This document shows, piece after piece, positions 45,170-54,491 of a stretch of 64,000 nt of DNA. Numbering within the stretch: the first letter of the stretch is position 1; each line of letters begins with the position of its first letter. Source of the stretch: Bacteroidota bacterium (GTDB taxonomy: Bacteria > Bacteroidota > Bacteroidia > Chitinophagales > Chitinophagaceae); assembly GCA_018267965.1 (NCBI GenBank), contig JAFDXK010000003.1, forward strand, positions 248,001 through 312,000, written 5' to 3'. The position numbers and the translations under genes are program-made. Under the pieces are notes generated by a model. It had not been told where the DNA came from and did not search any database. It worked only from the letters and a program-made list of their open reading frames with translations.

Positions 45170-45682
45170 TTACTCCACAAATTTCAATTCCCTTTTCAAT
45201 ACTTCCACTGTATTATATATAATAGGGCAATTTGGGTAGTGTAATAAGGTTCCTAAAAAACGTTCCCTGAAACCCGGCTTATGCAAATGAGGAAAATCCC
45301 TGCACTCTGTAAAACGTTCCGTATAAATACTGCACGATGTACCAGATAAAAAATGGCAAGGCACTGTATTGATGAAGGTGTTACCTGCCAGGCTCTCTTC
45401 TATATACTTTTCTCTTAGTGCCTCCTCTGTCATATTCATAAACACTGCTAGCCTTTCTATTTCAGGTTTAGTGATGTTTACCACCAATGTCTTGCAGCAA
45501 TTACCACAGGTAGTACAGTCAATAGCTGCATTTACATCATTATATATGACATGCACTTTAGCATCTAATTCCTCGCCGTTGTAGTGTTTCAGCGACCTAA
45601 GGAAATGGTCATTCTCTTCTTCTTTTTCAGAAGCAGTAGCAGCAATTGTTTGCAGGTTAGTTTCGTATGTATTACCGGGCAA
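45170..45682 (-). CDS. YkgJ-family cysteine-cluster protein
   Basis: A 170-aa cytoplasmic protein with the CxxCxxCC signature of the YkgJ/UPF0153 family: C56, C59, C62 and C63 in DCTTCGNCCKTL, with more cysteines at 109 (PCHFL), 117 (TSCSIY) and 127 (TECRDFP). These are thought to bind zinc or an iron-sulfur cluster; no enzymatic role is established for most members. The start at 45682 is preceded by a perfect -7 element. It converges with the small membrane protein gene. Confidence 0.85.
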   Translation of the reverse strand: MPGNTYETNLQTIAATASEKEEENDHFLRSLKHYNGEELDAKVHVIYNDVNAAIDCTTCGNCCKTLVVNITKPEIERLAVFMNMTEEALREKYIEESLAGNTFINTVPCHFLSGTSCSIYTERFTECRDFPHLHKPGFRERFLGTLLHYPNCPIIYNTVEVLKRELKFVE

Positions 45683-45701
45683 GGGAAAAAATATTATGCT
45701 G

Positions 45702-45709
45702 CAAAGGTA
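45702..45709 (-). promoter_or_regulatory. Putative -7 element of the YkgJ-type gene
   Basis: CAAAGGTA reads TACCTTTG on the minus strand, a perfect TAnnTTTG, 20 bases before the ATG at 45682. It lies just beyond the stop codon of the preceding receptor gene. No -33 TTG is evident. Confidence 0.45.
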
Positions 45710-45714
45710 ATCAA

Positions 45715-48132
45715 TTACATCCTACCCGCTTCCTCGCTATTGGATTGGCGCTGTTGCTGTACATTATCCAGCTTCTTACCGAAGTTGTAAGTAAAGCCCA
45801 GAGAGATTTCCTGCGATGCTTCTTTCATCATTGTTGACGTTACAATACCATTATAGTTAGCAGTAGTTGGTACTGTATAGACATTGAAAGGGTCTGATAC
45901 GCCTAATTTAATAGTAGCACTATCCTTCCATATTTTTTTACTTACACCAAAATCCATCCACAGGCGTTTACCATAACGGTCAACAAGATTTTGAAGGTCG
46001 CCGGTTGCAAAATAGAATGAGGAATCAACACCCCAACCTTTTCCAAAAGTAAACTGGTTACTGAGGCTGATAGACATACTTAATGACTTAGCCAGCAAAG
46101 CATTGCCATTGATATCATGGAATTCGTTGTAATAACCATCCCATGATGCGCTCACTAACCATTGTCTTAATATTTGTTCATTATAACTTAACGATGCAGC
46201 AGCTACTCTTCTGTTGGCATAATTACCCCAAGTGGCGTAAGTAGCTAATGTTGCAGGCTCATACTTAAATACAGGTGTGATATAGCCACTTACTCGCCTG
46301 TACCCTATTGAGGCAAATAATTTATTATCATAGTTATAACTCAGCTCTGCGTAATTACGGAACATCGGTTGCAAATCCGGATTACCTGAATAATAGAAAT
46401 ATTTAGAGAACACCATTACAAAAGGGTTCAACTCAAAATACGATGGCCTGTTGATACGCCTGCCGCAATTAAGTTCAAGGCTATGTTTGGCATTTATGGT
46501 ATAACTTACAAATACCGTAGGAAATAATGATATAGCTTGCCTGCTAAAGTATTTGCTTTGCGTTACTTCATTGCCTTCATTATTGGTATTCTCAGCCCTT
46601 AAGCCTATCTGTGCTTTCCATTTTTCACCAAAATCTTTTGCTATGCTTAAATAAGCAGCATTAATATTCTCTTTATAAAGAAATTCGTTGGTACGTGTGC
46701 TGTCTGTTACCCATGTACCGTTCACCTGCTTATCAAAGAATGCAGCATTATCAACTGAAGAAAAGCTACTCTTCAATCCTGCTTCTACTTTATATTTTTT
46801 AAAACAAACACCACTGTAATCAATCTTAGCAGCTTCAGCTTCTATCATGGATGGTGCATTGTTCCTCAATATCTGTTGCCCTCCTGGAATAGGTTGTTGT
46901 TGCCCATCATAATTATCACTCGTTATGTTTTGATAGTCCTTCTGATTACGGTACAAATAGTCAATGTCTAAAGCAATCTCCTGTTCTTTTGCAGGCTTGT
47001 ATTTGGCATAAGCGTTACTAATGCACATTTTGCGCAATAGTCCTAAATTATTTTCTGTGTTATTATAAAAAGTATTTCCTGAAGCATCAGTAATAACGGC
47101 ATTGGTAACATCATTTTCATGATTGGGGTGATAAATACCTTTTACACTGCCACCTATGTTCATTTTATCTGTAGTTGCATAGTCGGCACCAACCATCATG
47201 TTGTAATCTCCAAACACTTCATGCCTGAATGATTTTTCATTATCATGGCTTTGAAAGTTTCCTGTGTTAATATCTGTAACTGTCCTGTCATCAGCCCTGT
47301 TTAAGGTACCATTGGCACGTAAAAAACCAATTTTGGTATATAGGTTTACTTTATCATTTCTGTAATTGAAGCTTGCCGTGTTATGTGTATTCGGGTAAAT
47401 ATTTTGTCCTGCATTTAATGCAAGGCTGCCGTTGTAACCTTTCTTACGCCCTTTGCGTATTTTGATATTAATGATACCCCCGCTACCTTCTGCATCATAT
47501 TTAGATGAAGGCTGACTGATTAACTCCAGTTGTGAAACCTGGTCAGCTGGCAAGCTTTTCAAATAGTCTTCAAGGTCTTTACCACTCAGGTAAGTTTGTT
47601 TATCGTCTATTAATACCGTTGCACCTGCACCTTTCAAATTCACATTCCCGTTGCCATCGATCATTACTCCGGGGGATTTTTTCAAAACATCTAAAACGGT
47701 ACTTCCTGCTATTGTAGTGGCCTGTTCAAGATTCACAACCGTTTTACCCAATCCTTTTTCAATCCGCGGCGCTTTGCTGCTAACGGTTACATCTTTCAGT
47801 TCATTAACGGCATCTTTTAGAATTACAGAAAGAGGTTTGCCATCTTTTGAAATGGTTACTTCCTGCACTTGCTTTGCATAACCCGATGCCTGAATGTTCA
47901 AGAGATATACTCCTTCTTTTAAATGATTGATAGCAAAGCTCCCATCATCACCCGTAAACTCAGATTGCACCCACGAAGAATCTTTAGCATTCAATACAGA
48001 CACCGTGGCAGCAACAACAGTTTTGCCTTTTGCATCTTTTACATTGCCTTTAATAGATACATCTTGTGCTGATGCGACATTAAGCACACAAACGAATACT
48101 ACAAGAATAACCGCGTAGAAAGAGTTTTGCAT
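45715..48132 (-). CDS. TonB-receptor-like outer-membrane barrel protein (second copy of this family)
   Basis: An 805-aa outer-membrane protein with the same layout as the 37-39.5 kb gene. Signal peptide ending near NVASAQ; carboxypeptidase-regulatory-like domain (VSIKGNVKDAKGKTVVAATVSV); plug-like segment (EQATTIAGSTVLDVLKKSPG, GAGATVLIDDKQTYL, QVSQLELISQPSSKYDAEGSGG); OMP_b-brl_3-type barrel ending QEISLGFTYNFGKKL. The two proteins are clearly paralogous in the plug region but differ through the barrel. The ligand is unknown. There is no SusD-like gene beside it, so it is not a classic polysaccharide-utilisation pair. Confidence 0.87.
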   Translation of the reverse strand: MQNSFYAVILVVFVCVLNVASAQDVSIKGNVKDAKGKTVVAATVSVLNAKDSSWVQSEFTGDDGSFAINHLKEGVYLLNIQASGYAKQVQEVTISKDGKPLSVILKDAVNELKDVTVSSKAPRIEKGLGKTVVNLEQATTIAGSTVLDVLKKSPGVMIDGNGNVNLKGAGATVLIDDKQTYLSGKDLEDYLKSLPADQVSQLELISQPSSKYDAEGSGGIINIKIRKGRKKGYNGSLALNAGQNIYPNTHNTASFNYRNDKVNLYTKIGFLRANGTLNRADDRTVTDINTGNFQSHDNEKSFRHEVFGDYNMMVGADYATTDKMNIGGSVKGIYHPNHENDVTNAVITDASGNTFYNNTENNLGLLRKMCISNAYAKYKPAKEQEIALDIDYLYRNQKDYQNITSDNYDGQQQPIPGGQQILRNNAPSMIEAEAAKIDYSGVCFKKYKVEAGLKSSFSSVDNAAFFDKQVNGTWVTDSTRTNEFLYKENINAAYLSIAKDFGEKWKAQIGLRAENTNNEGNEVTQSKYFSRQAISLFPTVFVSYTINAKHSLELNCGRRINRPSYFELNPFVMVFSKYFYYSGNPDLQPMFRNYAELSYNYDNKLFASIGYRRVSGYITPVFKYEPATLATYATWGNYANRRVAAASLSYNEQILRQWLVSASWDGYYNEFHDINGNALLAKSLSMSISLSNQFTFGKGWGVDSSFYFATGDLQNLVDRYGKRLWMDFGVSKKIWKDSATIKLGVSDPFNVYTVPTTANYNGIVTSTMMKEASQEISLGFTYNFGKKLDNVQQQRQSNSEEAGRM

Positions 48133-48249
48133 AAAGCTATATTAGGTTGGTTTTCGCTACACACTTCGGGCACAACGAATTAAAAATACTCGCTCACAAA
48201 TGCTTTTACAGCAGCTTATATCGATTTTGGGATAATATTAACGCAAATG

Positions 48250-48276
48250 TTAAAGCCGGGATAAACCCGGCTTTAA
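48250..48276 (-). terminator. Terminator hairpin after smc
   Basis: TTAAAGCCGGG (48250-48260) and CCCGGCTTTAA (48266-48276) form an 11-bp perfect stem with an ATAAA loop, 22 bases past the smc stop codon. The following minus-strand sequence has only a weak T run. Confidence 0.7.
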
Positions 48277-48298
48277 TTATCACTTAATACCACTTGTA

Positions 48299-51200
48299 TT
48301 AATTACTAAGGCTTCTAAAATCTACCGGTACCAGTTTACTCACACCCGGCTCTTGCATGGTCACACCATATATTACATCCACAGCAGCCATTGTTTGCTT
48401 GTTGTGTGTAACGATGATGAACTGCGAGTTATCGCTGAACTTACGTATCATCTGTGTGAACTTACCTACGTTCGCATCATCTAGCGGTGCATCCACCTCA
48501 TCCAGTATACAGAATGGTGCAGGCTTAATGAGATAAATAGCAAACAAGAACGCTGTAGACGTCAATGTTTTCTCTCCACCCGATAGCTGTGTAAGCGTAC
48601 TTGGTTTTTTACCCTTAGGCTGTGCATATATCTCAATGCCGCTTTCAGCAAGGTTTTCAGGATCTGTCAGGCGCAGGTCGCAATTATCTTCTGCTGTAAA
48701 CAAAGCCTTGAATACTTCAATAAAGTTCTCACGTACTTTATCAAATGTTTCACGGAATTTAGCATTAGCGGTTTGTTCTACTTCTTCAATCGTAGCGAGC
48801 AATGAATCTTTAGCGTTAACCAAGTCCGTTTTCTGTTCTACGATAAAGTCGTGACGCGCTTTCATTTCTGTATATGCTTCAATAGCTGTTGGGTTTATCT
48901 CACCCATATTTTCCAAACGTTTTTTCATACGTTCAGCTTCAGCATTCAACTCATCAACAGTCAATTCATTAGTACGAGCCTGGTCTAGTATCTCATCAAG
49001 ATTTACTTTGAATTCCACACTCAAACGCTCTTTCATACCTGCCAGTTTCAACTTCATGTCGTTCAACTGGTCTTTAATGCTGTTCAATAATGTTTCAGCA
49101 TGTTCTTTCTCGCGGCGTTTTTGGTTGAGTTGACCTTCCTGCGCCGAAATGGTGTTACGCATTTCATAGTAGGCACGGTCTTTCTCATTCAGTATTTTTT
49201 CTTCCGTTTCTTTCTTACTCAGCAATTCATATAACTCATTATCACCTGCGTGTAACTGGGTTTCAGTTTCACCCAACTGTTCAGCAGTTTGTTGCAATTG
49301 CTCACTATTGCTTGCAATTTGTTGTTTCAAATCGCTCAACTGGTTGCCACGGAAGCTCAACTCCTGTTTCAACCCTTCCAGTTTACTTTGCTGGCGGGTA
49401 TAATTCAGGTTGTGATTATTGTATTGCTCAGTTGCTTTATTAAATTCTTGTTCTACAGCCTGAAACTCAGTTTCAGCCTGCTGTATATTTTGCTGTATGG
49501 CTTTCAGGTCTTCAGTAATTGTCTCCAATTCACTGCGTGTATCCGCTATACTTGCATGCGTATCTTCCAACTGACCTTGCAAATCCTGCAAACGTTGTTC
49601 ACCTGTTTGGTTCAGGTGTTCAAAGTTTTCGATACGGTTGCCCAGATTCACAACATGGTTTTGCAAGCGATTGATTTCCTGGCGGGTTTGTTCTATCGCC
49701 CTGTCATTCAATTCGCTGTTAAAACCTGTTATCTGTGTTTGTGTTTCGTTGATGTGATTTTTGAGTTCTGTAGTAATAGCCGTAAGCTCTTCTATATCTT
49801 TTGCAAGCCTTTCTAAGTTCTTGGCACGGCCTATTTTATTACCCTCGAACAAGCCTACAGAACCACCCATCAGTGAGTATTTACCACGCACCATCTTACC
49901 GCTCTTCTCTACTACCACATTACCATTCATCATGGTAGCATCTGTCAGTGCAGCTTCATCGTTTGCAATGTAAACATGACCTAACAGATGTTGAGCCAGT
50001 TGTTTATATTGCTCATCTACATTTACAACACTCAAAGCAGGCATTAATCCTTCAGGCACATTATGGTCTGATGGCTTGTATTGGAATTGGTTTAGTATAA
50101 AGAAATTGGCTTTGCCTTTTTTATTACTATCCAACAGATGTACAGCTTTAGCAGCTTCCTGTATGTTATCAACTATGTAATAGTTCAGGTAATTATCCAA
50201 TACGTTTTCCAATGCGGTACGATATTCATTTTGCACCACGAAAACGTCAGACAACAACAATGCATCACTATTCGTCCACTCTTTATTCTTCTTCAGGAAT
50301 TTGATACTATCCGGATACCCTTCAAGGCTTTCCACTAATGACTTCAACAGGTCATGCTCATTACGGCGCGCATCCAGTTTACGGTTTTCATCCACCGATT
50401 TTGCACGCAGGTTTTCAAGCTGTTCCTGTCCTTGCAGTATTTTGTTCTTTACTTCTTCTTGTCTTGTAATTAAGCCTTGCAGTTCATCATTCTTTTCCTG
50501 TAGACTGCCTTCGTTATCTGCTTTTTCAACATTCAACTGGCCTATTTGGCTGGTACGTTGTGCCTTTTCGTCTTGTATCTGCTGAATGCTGCGCTGCAGG
50601 TTCATTACAGATGTATCTGCAATGGCTACTTTCTTCTCCGCATCAAACTGGCTGCGTTGCTTACTTTGGTAATCGCTACGCAATTGTTCCAACACTCGTT
50701 TTTTAGCATCAAAAGCATCACGCTTTTCATCTACTACACCACGCATGCTTTCCAATTCATCACGCAACTTCTCCAATACACCACTTTCATCTTCAATCTG
50801 CTTTTCAGCAAATGTGATAGACTCTTCCAGTTTCTGCAATTGCATACCCGCACCTGATAAGAATTCAGAAAGGCTTTTCTCTCTTTCTTTCAGATGATCC
50901 AAGCGCTGAGCAGCTAACTTTTTATCACTTTCTAATTGGCGAACGCGGTTCAACAATTCATTGAATTGTTTTTGCAAACCATTCAACTCTTGTTCTTTCT
51001 CAATCAGCTTTACTTTATCCTGTTCTACAACAGCCTCATCACGTGCTACAATTGCTTCCAATTGCGTACGGCGGTCAGTTTCAGTATCGTGTTGCTCGTT
51101 GAGTGTTTTATATTGTTCGTTGAAATGCTCTAAAGAAGCTTTAGCTAATTCAACGCTCACTTCTTTGTATTCACCTTTTATCTGGAAATAACGCTCAGCT

Positions 51201-51832
51201 TTCTTAGCCTGACTTTCCAGTGTGCGAAGGTTATTACCTATCTCAAACAACAAGTCTTCGATACGTGCCAAATCCTGCTCTGTTGCATCCAGTTTCAGTT
51301 TAGCTTCACGCTTACGTGTTTTGTATATCGAGATACCGGCGGCTTGTTCCAGCATACGGCGACGGCTACCGTCTTTATCCTTGATAATATCATCCACCAT
51401 CCCCAATTCGATGATAGCGTAGGAGTCATTGCTCACACCGGTATCAAGGAAGAGGTTATGAATATCTTTCAAACGGCAGGTAACATCATTCAGGCGGTAT
51501 TCGCTTTCGCCATTCTTGTAAAACTTACGGGTAATGGTAACTGTAGTAAACTCTGTAGGTAGCAGGTTACGTGTATTCTCGAATGTCAACGACACTTCTG
51601 CCATGCCCGAACCGGCACGTGTACGCGAGCCATTAAATATCAGGTCTTCGAGGTTATCAGAACGCAGGGCTTTGATCTTATGTTCACCAATTACCCAGCG
51701 TATCGCATCCACTATATTCGACTTACCGCAACCATTAGGGCCTACCACACCTGTAATAGGATGGTCGAGCACTACATGGGTCTTATCTGCAAAGGATTTA
51801 AACCCTTTTATTTCCAACGATTTTAAACGCAA
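48299..51832 (-). CDS. smc: Chromosome segregation protein SMC
   Basis: Large coiled-coil ATPase that organises and helps to segregate the chromosome, 1177 aa. Walker A is VGPNGCGKSNIVDAIRWVIGE at residues about 30-50. Two long coiled coils flank a hinge at about residues 505-660 (DALLLSDVFVVQNEYRTALE through VVVEKSGKMVRGKYSLMGGS). The C-terminal signature motif LSGGEKTLTSTAFLFA and Walker B CILDEVDAPLDDANV complete the ATPase head. A good promoter lies directly upstream and a hairpin downstream; scpA and scpB are not adjacent. Confidence 0.97.
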   Translation of the reverse strand: MRLKSLEIKGFKSFADKTHVVLDHPITGVVGPNGCGKSNIVDAIRWVIGEHKIKALRSDNLEDLIFNGSRTRAGSGMAEVSLTFENTRNLLPTEFTTVTITRKFYKNGESEYRLNDVTCRLKDIHNLFLDTGVSNDSYAIIELGMVDDIIKDKDGSRRRMLEQAAGISIYKTRKREAKLKLDATEQDLARIEDLLFEIGNNLRTLESQAKKAERYFQIKGEYKEVSVELAKASLEHFNEQYKTLNEQHDTETDRRTQLEAIVARDEAVVEQDKVKLIEKEQELNGLQKQFNELLNRVRQLESDKKLAAQRLDHLKEREKSLSEFLSGAGMQLQKLEESITFAEKQIEDESGVLEKLRDELESMRGVVDEKRDAFDAKKRVLEQLRSDYQSKQRSQFDAEKKVAIADTSVMNLQRSIQQIQDEKAQRTSQIGQLNVEKADNEGSLQEKNDELQGLITRQEEVKNKILQGQEQLENLRAKSVDENRKLDARRNEHDLLKSLVESLEGYPDSIKFLKKNKEWTNSDALLLSDVFVVQNEYRTALENVLDNYLNYYIVDNIQEAAKAVHLLDSNKKGKANFFILNQFQYKPSDHNVPEGLMPALSVVNVDEQYKQLAQHLLGHVYIANDEAALTDATMMNGNVVVEKSGKMVRGKYSLMGGSVGLFEGNKIGRAKNLERLAKDIEELTAITTELKNHINETQTQITGFNSELNDRAIEQTRQEINRLQNHVVNLGNRIENFEHLNQTGEQRLQDLQGQLEDTHASIADTRSELETITEDLKAIQQNIQQAETEFQAVEQEFNKATEQYNNHNLNYTRQQSKLEGLKQELSFRGNQLSDLKQQIASNSEQLQQTAEQLGETETQLHAGDNELYELLSKKETEEKILNEKDRAYYEMRNTISAQEGQLNQKRREKEHAETLLNSIKDQLNDMKLKLAGMKERLSVEFKVNLDEILDQARTNELTVDELNAEAERMKKRLENMGEINPTAIEAYTEMKARHDFIVEQKTDLVNAKDSLLATIEEVEQTANAKFRETFDKVRENFIEVFKALFTAEDNCDLRLTDPENLAESGIEIYAQPKGKKPSTLTQLSGGEKTLTSTAFLFAIYLIKPAPFCILDEVDAPLDDANVGKFTQMIRKFSDNSQFIIVTHNKQTMAAVDVIYGVTMQEPGVSKLVPVDFRSLSN

Positions 51833-51855
51833 AATTCTTCAGTTTTGAGGGAAGA

Positions 51856-51884
51856 CAAATTTATACAATTCACCCGTTTGTCAA
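51856..51884 (-). promoter_or_regulatory. Promoter of smc
   Basis: On the minus strand: TTG (51884-51882), an 18-base spacer, then TAAATTTG (51863-51856). Both elements fit the Bacteroidota consensus TTG-N17-23-TAnnTTTG, and the predicted start of transcription lies about 15 bases before the smc ATG. The best promoter match found in the window. Confidence 0.6.
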
Positions 51885-51911
51885 GGCTCAATTATAGCCC
51901 TGTAAAGGATT

Positions 51912-51920
51912 TGTGGATAA
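51912..51920 (-). other. DnaA-box-like 9-mer upstream of smc
   Basis: TGTGGATAA is the exact complement of TTATCCACA, the strict DnaA box. A single copy in a spacer may be chance or a regulatory DnaA site; there is no cluster of boxes around it. Confidence 0.4.
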
Positions 51921-51988
51921 CGGGGGCATATATTTTATCCTATTTAAATATTAGCCATAAAACGGATGGAAAAACAAGCTAATATCTA

Positions 51989-53338
51989 TTATTTTCTTAC
52001 ATAAAAAGCATAAAATGGATATTCGTAAACCATTTTAAATGACTGCTGTTTATTTTGGTAATTAAGTTTATTCTTTTCACATATAATATAATCTACAGAA
52101 TCGGTCAATTTGTAGAATAAACTGTCTTCCTCATAATTCTCCAGCTGTATATATGGAATTTTATTATCGAAGTAAAGTTGATTGAATAGATGAATATTAG
52201 GGTCGTATTTATTCAGTATCAAAATTTTGCCATGCCGCTCATAGGTATATTTCAACGCGTCATAGGTATTGGGGCTCAATGCTACCTTAAGCAATAGGAA
52301 CAAATTGATACCACCTATCAATACTACTGTTGCCACATGTGGTAATAACAGCACTCCTTTTTTATCCAGCGTTGCAATACCTATATAAAGTAAGAGCGGA
52401 ATGTAGCACACACTGCGATAAAATGGATATTTAGCACCTAAAGCATAATGCGTTATTATCATTAATAAGAATGAAACAAGGATAATAGAAAACTCTATTT
52501 TCCATTGTTTGCGTATCACTAAAAAGGCAATTGCTAATACCAGAGTTACTACATAAGCTATCTTGAGGACGATAAATACCTTGTAAGGCAAATAGTCGTA
52601 CAAACACATAAAAGTGATAATGCTGGATAGTGTGCCATTCTTAATGAACGATTCCCCACCTACAATGTTTGCGTCAGCAACATTTATGATTTGCCCCATC
52701 CTGTATATATAAAACAACACGGGTAGTGTGATACATAAAATAGCAATAGTCCGAACGTTTAATAACTCTTTGAATCGCATAACCACCAGCATGGCCAGCA
52801 TGGCTATGAAAGGAATACAAAAACTGAAAATGGAAATCGAACTAATGCATCCACTGATTACAAACCCAAGCAACACATTTGCGCTCGAATGCTGCAAATA
52901 GCATTTATAATGACACAAGCTCATTACTAATCCTGCCAGTGCTATACTATACCCCCTGCCTAATGTAAAAAAGGAAATGACAGGCAACAGGTACAATGTT
53001 GCTTTATATAGTAGGTTCGTTTTCTCTTGAGAGTTGGCCTCAAGCAAGTTGTTCACATAAATAATATATACCCAATACATCAACAGGCTGATGATGCGAT
53101 ACACGAGCACATTCTTTACACCCAACGATTGTATGCAGCAGAAATAAAGAGAATTCAGGATGTGGTTGTTAGCAATATTAAAATCGACGTACCTTATAAT
53201 TTTTGAAACGGATATATCTTCAATACAGGTGTATGTCCACGCTTCATCATATTGCCATTCGGTAAAAATGGCCACTATCAATAATAGCCCGAAAATAATA
53301 ATCGGAAGCAGTAACGGCTTTGTGCTTATATTATTCAT
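51989..53338 (-). CDS. Polytopic membrane protein, GT-C-like (glycosyltransferase family 39-like)
   Basis: A 449-aa inner-membrane protein with about ten hydrophobic segments. The first periplasmic loop has WQYDEAWTYTCIEDISV followed by NNHILNSLYF, a pattern like the acidic catalytic loop of lipid-dependent GT-C transferases (ArnT/PMT type). The C-terminal ~80 residues are soluble (YTYERHGKILILNKYDPNIHLFNQ). If it is such an enzyme, it would move a sugar from a polyprenyl carrier in the periplasm; acceptor unknown. Divergent from the acyltransferase gene, 99 bases apart. Confidence 0.65.
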   Translation of the reverse strand: MNNISTKPLLLPIIIFGLLLIVAIFTEWQYDEAWTYTCIEDISVSKIIRYVDFNIANNHILNSLYFCCIQSLGVKNVLVYRIISLLMYWVYIIYVNNLLEANSQEKTNLLYKATLYLLPVISFFTLGRGYSIALAGLVMSLCHYKCYLQHSSANVLLGFVISGCISSISIFSFCIPFIAMLAMLVVMRFKELLNVRTIAILCITLPVLFYIYRMGQIINVADANIVGGESFIKNGTLSSIITFMCLYDYLPYKVFIVLKIAYVVTLVLAIAFLVIRKQWKIEFSIILVSFLLMIITHYALGAKYPFYRSVCYIPLLLYIGIATLDKKGVLLLPHVATVVLIGGINLFLLLKVALSPNTYDALKYTYERHGKILILNKYDPNIHLFNQLYFDNKIPYIQLENYEEDSLFYKLTDSVDYIICEKNKLNYQNKQQSFKMVYEYPFYAFYVRK

Positions 53339-53422
53339 AGCAACGGTATGTAAAGTATAAATTTCTCAATACATTTAAACCGCATTTACAAGGCATTAAC
53401 ACCAAACAGCTAATGCCAAATA

Positions 53423-53430
53423 TAGTTTTG
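53423..53430 (+). promoter_or_regulatory. Putative -7 element of the acyltransferase gene
   Basis: TAGTTTTG fits TAnnTTTG exactly but ends only 7 bases before the ATG at 53438, so the leader would be about 4 bases. No -33 TTG is evident. Confidence 0.35.
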
Positions 53431-53437
53431 CAAGCTG

Positions 53438-54490
53438 ATGAAAAAACAAATACCCAGTCTTAACGGCCTGAGGGCATTAAGTATAATTTTAGTTGTGCTA
53501 GGCCACCTGGACCAGAAAAACTGGGACGGGCTTATCTACAATAAGTTCCCGGTATTTGTCGATGCTCAAATAGGAGTAAACGTGTTTTTTGTCATATCAG
53601 GTTTCCTTATTACCACCCTTTTATTGTCCGAAGAACAGAAAACAGGCAACATTTCTTTTAAAGCATTTTACATTAAACGCTCTCTGCGAATATTTCCTGT
53701 TTACTATACTTTGCTCAGCGTTTATCTTCTTCTGCAATTATTAAATATTCTGGATTTCACAGGTATGTCATGGCTTACATCACTTACCTATACCAAATAC
53801 CTTAACTGGCATGCCGATTGGGAAACGGGGCATTTATGGTCCCTGTCAATTGAAGAGCAATTTTATCTCATCTGGCCTTTTGTATTCAAGTTTGCAAAAA
53901 ACTATCGTAAACATTTTGCATTCGGGCTTATTTGTCTTGTGCCTCTATTGCGGGCATTTTATGTTGCACACCCTATAGAATGGATGGATCACCTTACCAT
54001 TTTTCAACGCGTAGATGCTATTATGTGGGGTTGTGTGTTTGCAATGTACCACGATAAGATAGTAGAACGCTGCAAGGCAATCACAGACAAATGGAAATAT
54101 GCGGTCCTGATACCATTCCTTGCTATTCCTGCATTATCATTCCTTACTATCATTAACCATGATTATACTCTTCACATGGGTCTGTTCATTGCGCCTATTG
54201 GTGGTACGTCAGGTACCTTGGCAGACATTGCAATTTGCCTTGTCATTATCATATCTATCCACTACGCCAATAACGTTTGGTTTCGTTTCCTGAATACATC
54301 CGTTATGAACTACTTAGGTATATTGTCTTACAGTATTTATATCTGGCAACAACTATTCTTCTCAACCAAACTAGGATGGCTCAGTAAAGCACCTTTGAAT
54401 ATTCTGTTGATCTTTATCGTGGCTAATTTCTCTTACTATGTAATTGAGAAACCTTTTCTGAAGCTGAAATCTAAATTCGGATTAGGCTAA
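53438..54490 (+). CDS. Acyltransferase family 3 (OafA/YrhL-like)
   Basis: Integral membrane O-acyltransferase of 350 aa with about ten membrane segments. Family hallmarks are LNGLRALSIILVVLGHLDQ (catalytic His near residue 23), GVNVFFVISGFLITTLLL, FYIKRSLRIFPVYY and HLWSLSIEEQFYLIWPF. Such enzymes add acetyl or other acyl groups to surface sugars or peptidoglycan; the target is unknown here. There is no SGNH domain at the C-terminus. Ends one base before the end of the convergent lipoprotein gene. Confidence 0.9.
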   Translation: MKKQIPSLNGLRALSIILVVLGHLDQKNWDGLIYNKFPVFVDAQIGVNVFFVISGFLITTLLLSEEQKTGNISFKAFYIKRSLRIFPVYYTLLSVYLLLQLLNILDFTGMSWLTSLTYTKYLNWHADWETGHLWSLSIEEQFYLIWPFVFKFAKNYRKHFAFGLICLVPLLRAFYVAHPIEWMDHLTIFQRVDAIMWGCVFAMYHDKIVERCKAITDKWKYAVLIPFLAIPALSFLTIINHDYTLHMGLFIAPIGGTSGTLADIAICLVIIISIHYANNVWFRFLNTSVMNYLGILSYSIYIWQQLFFSTKLGWLSKAPLNILLIFIVANFSYYVIEKPFLKLKSKFGLG

Positions 54491-54491
54491 G

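Noticed and set aside
37028-48132. Polysaccharide utilisation locus around the two receptor genes
   Set aside because: No SusD-like lipoprotein and no glycoside hydrolase is encoded near either receptor.
49289-49816. Open frame of 175 codons antisense to the smc coiled coil
   Set aside because: Mirrors the repetitive Gln/Glu/Leu codons of the coiled coil; no promoter or protein-like features.
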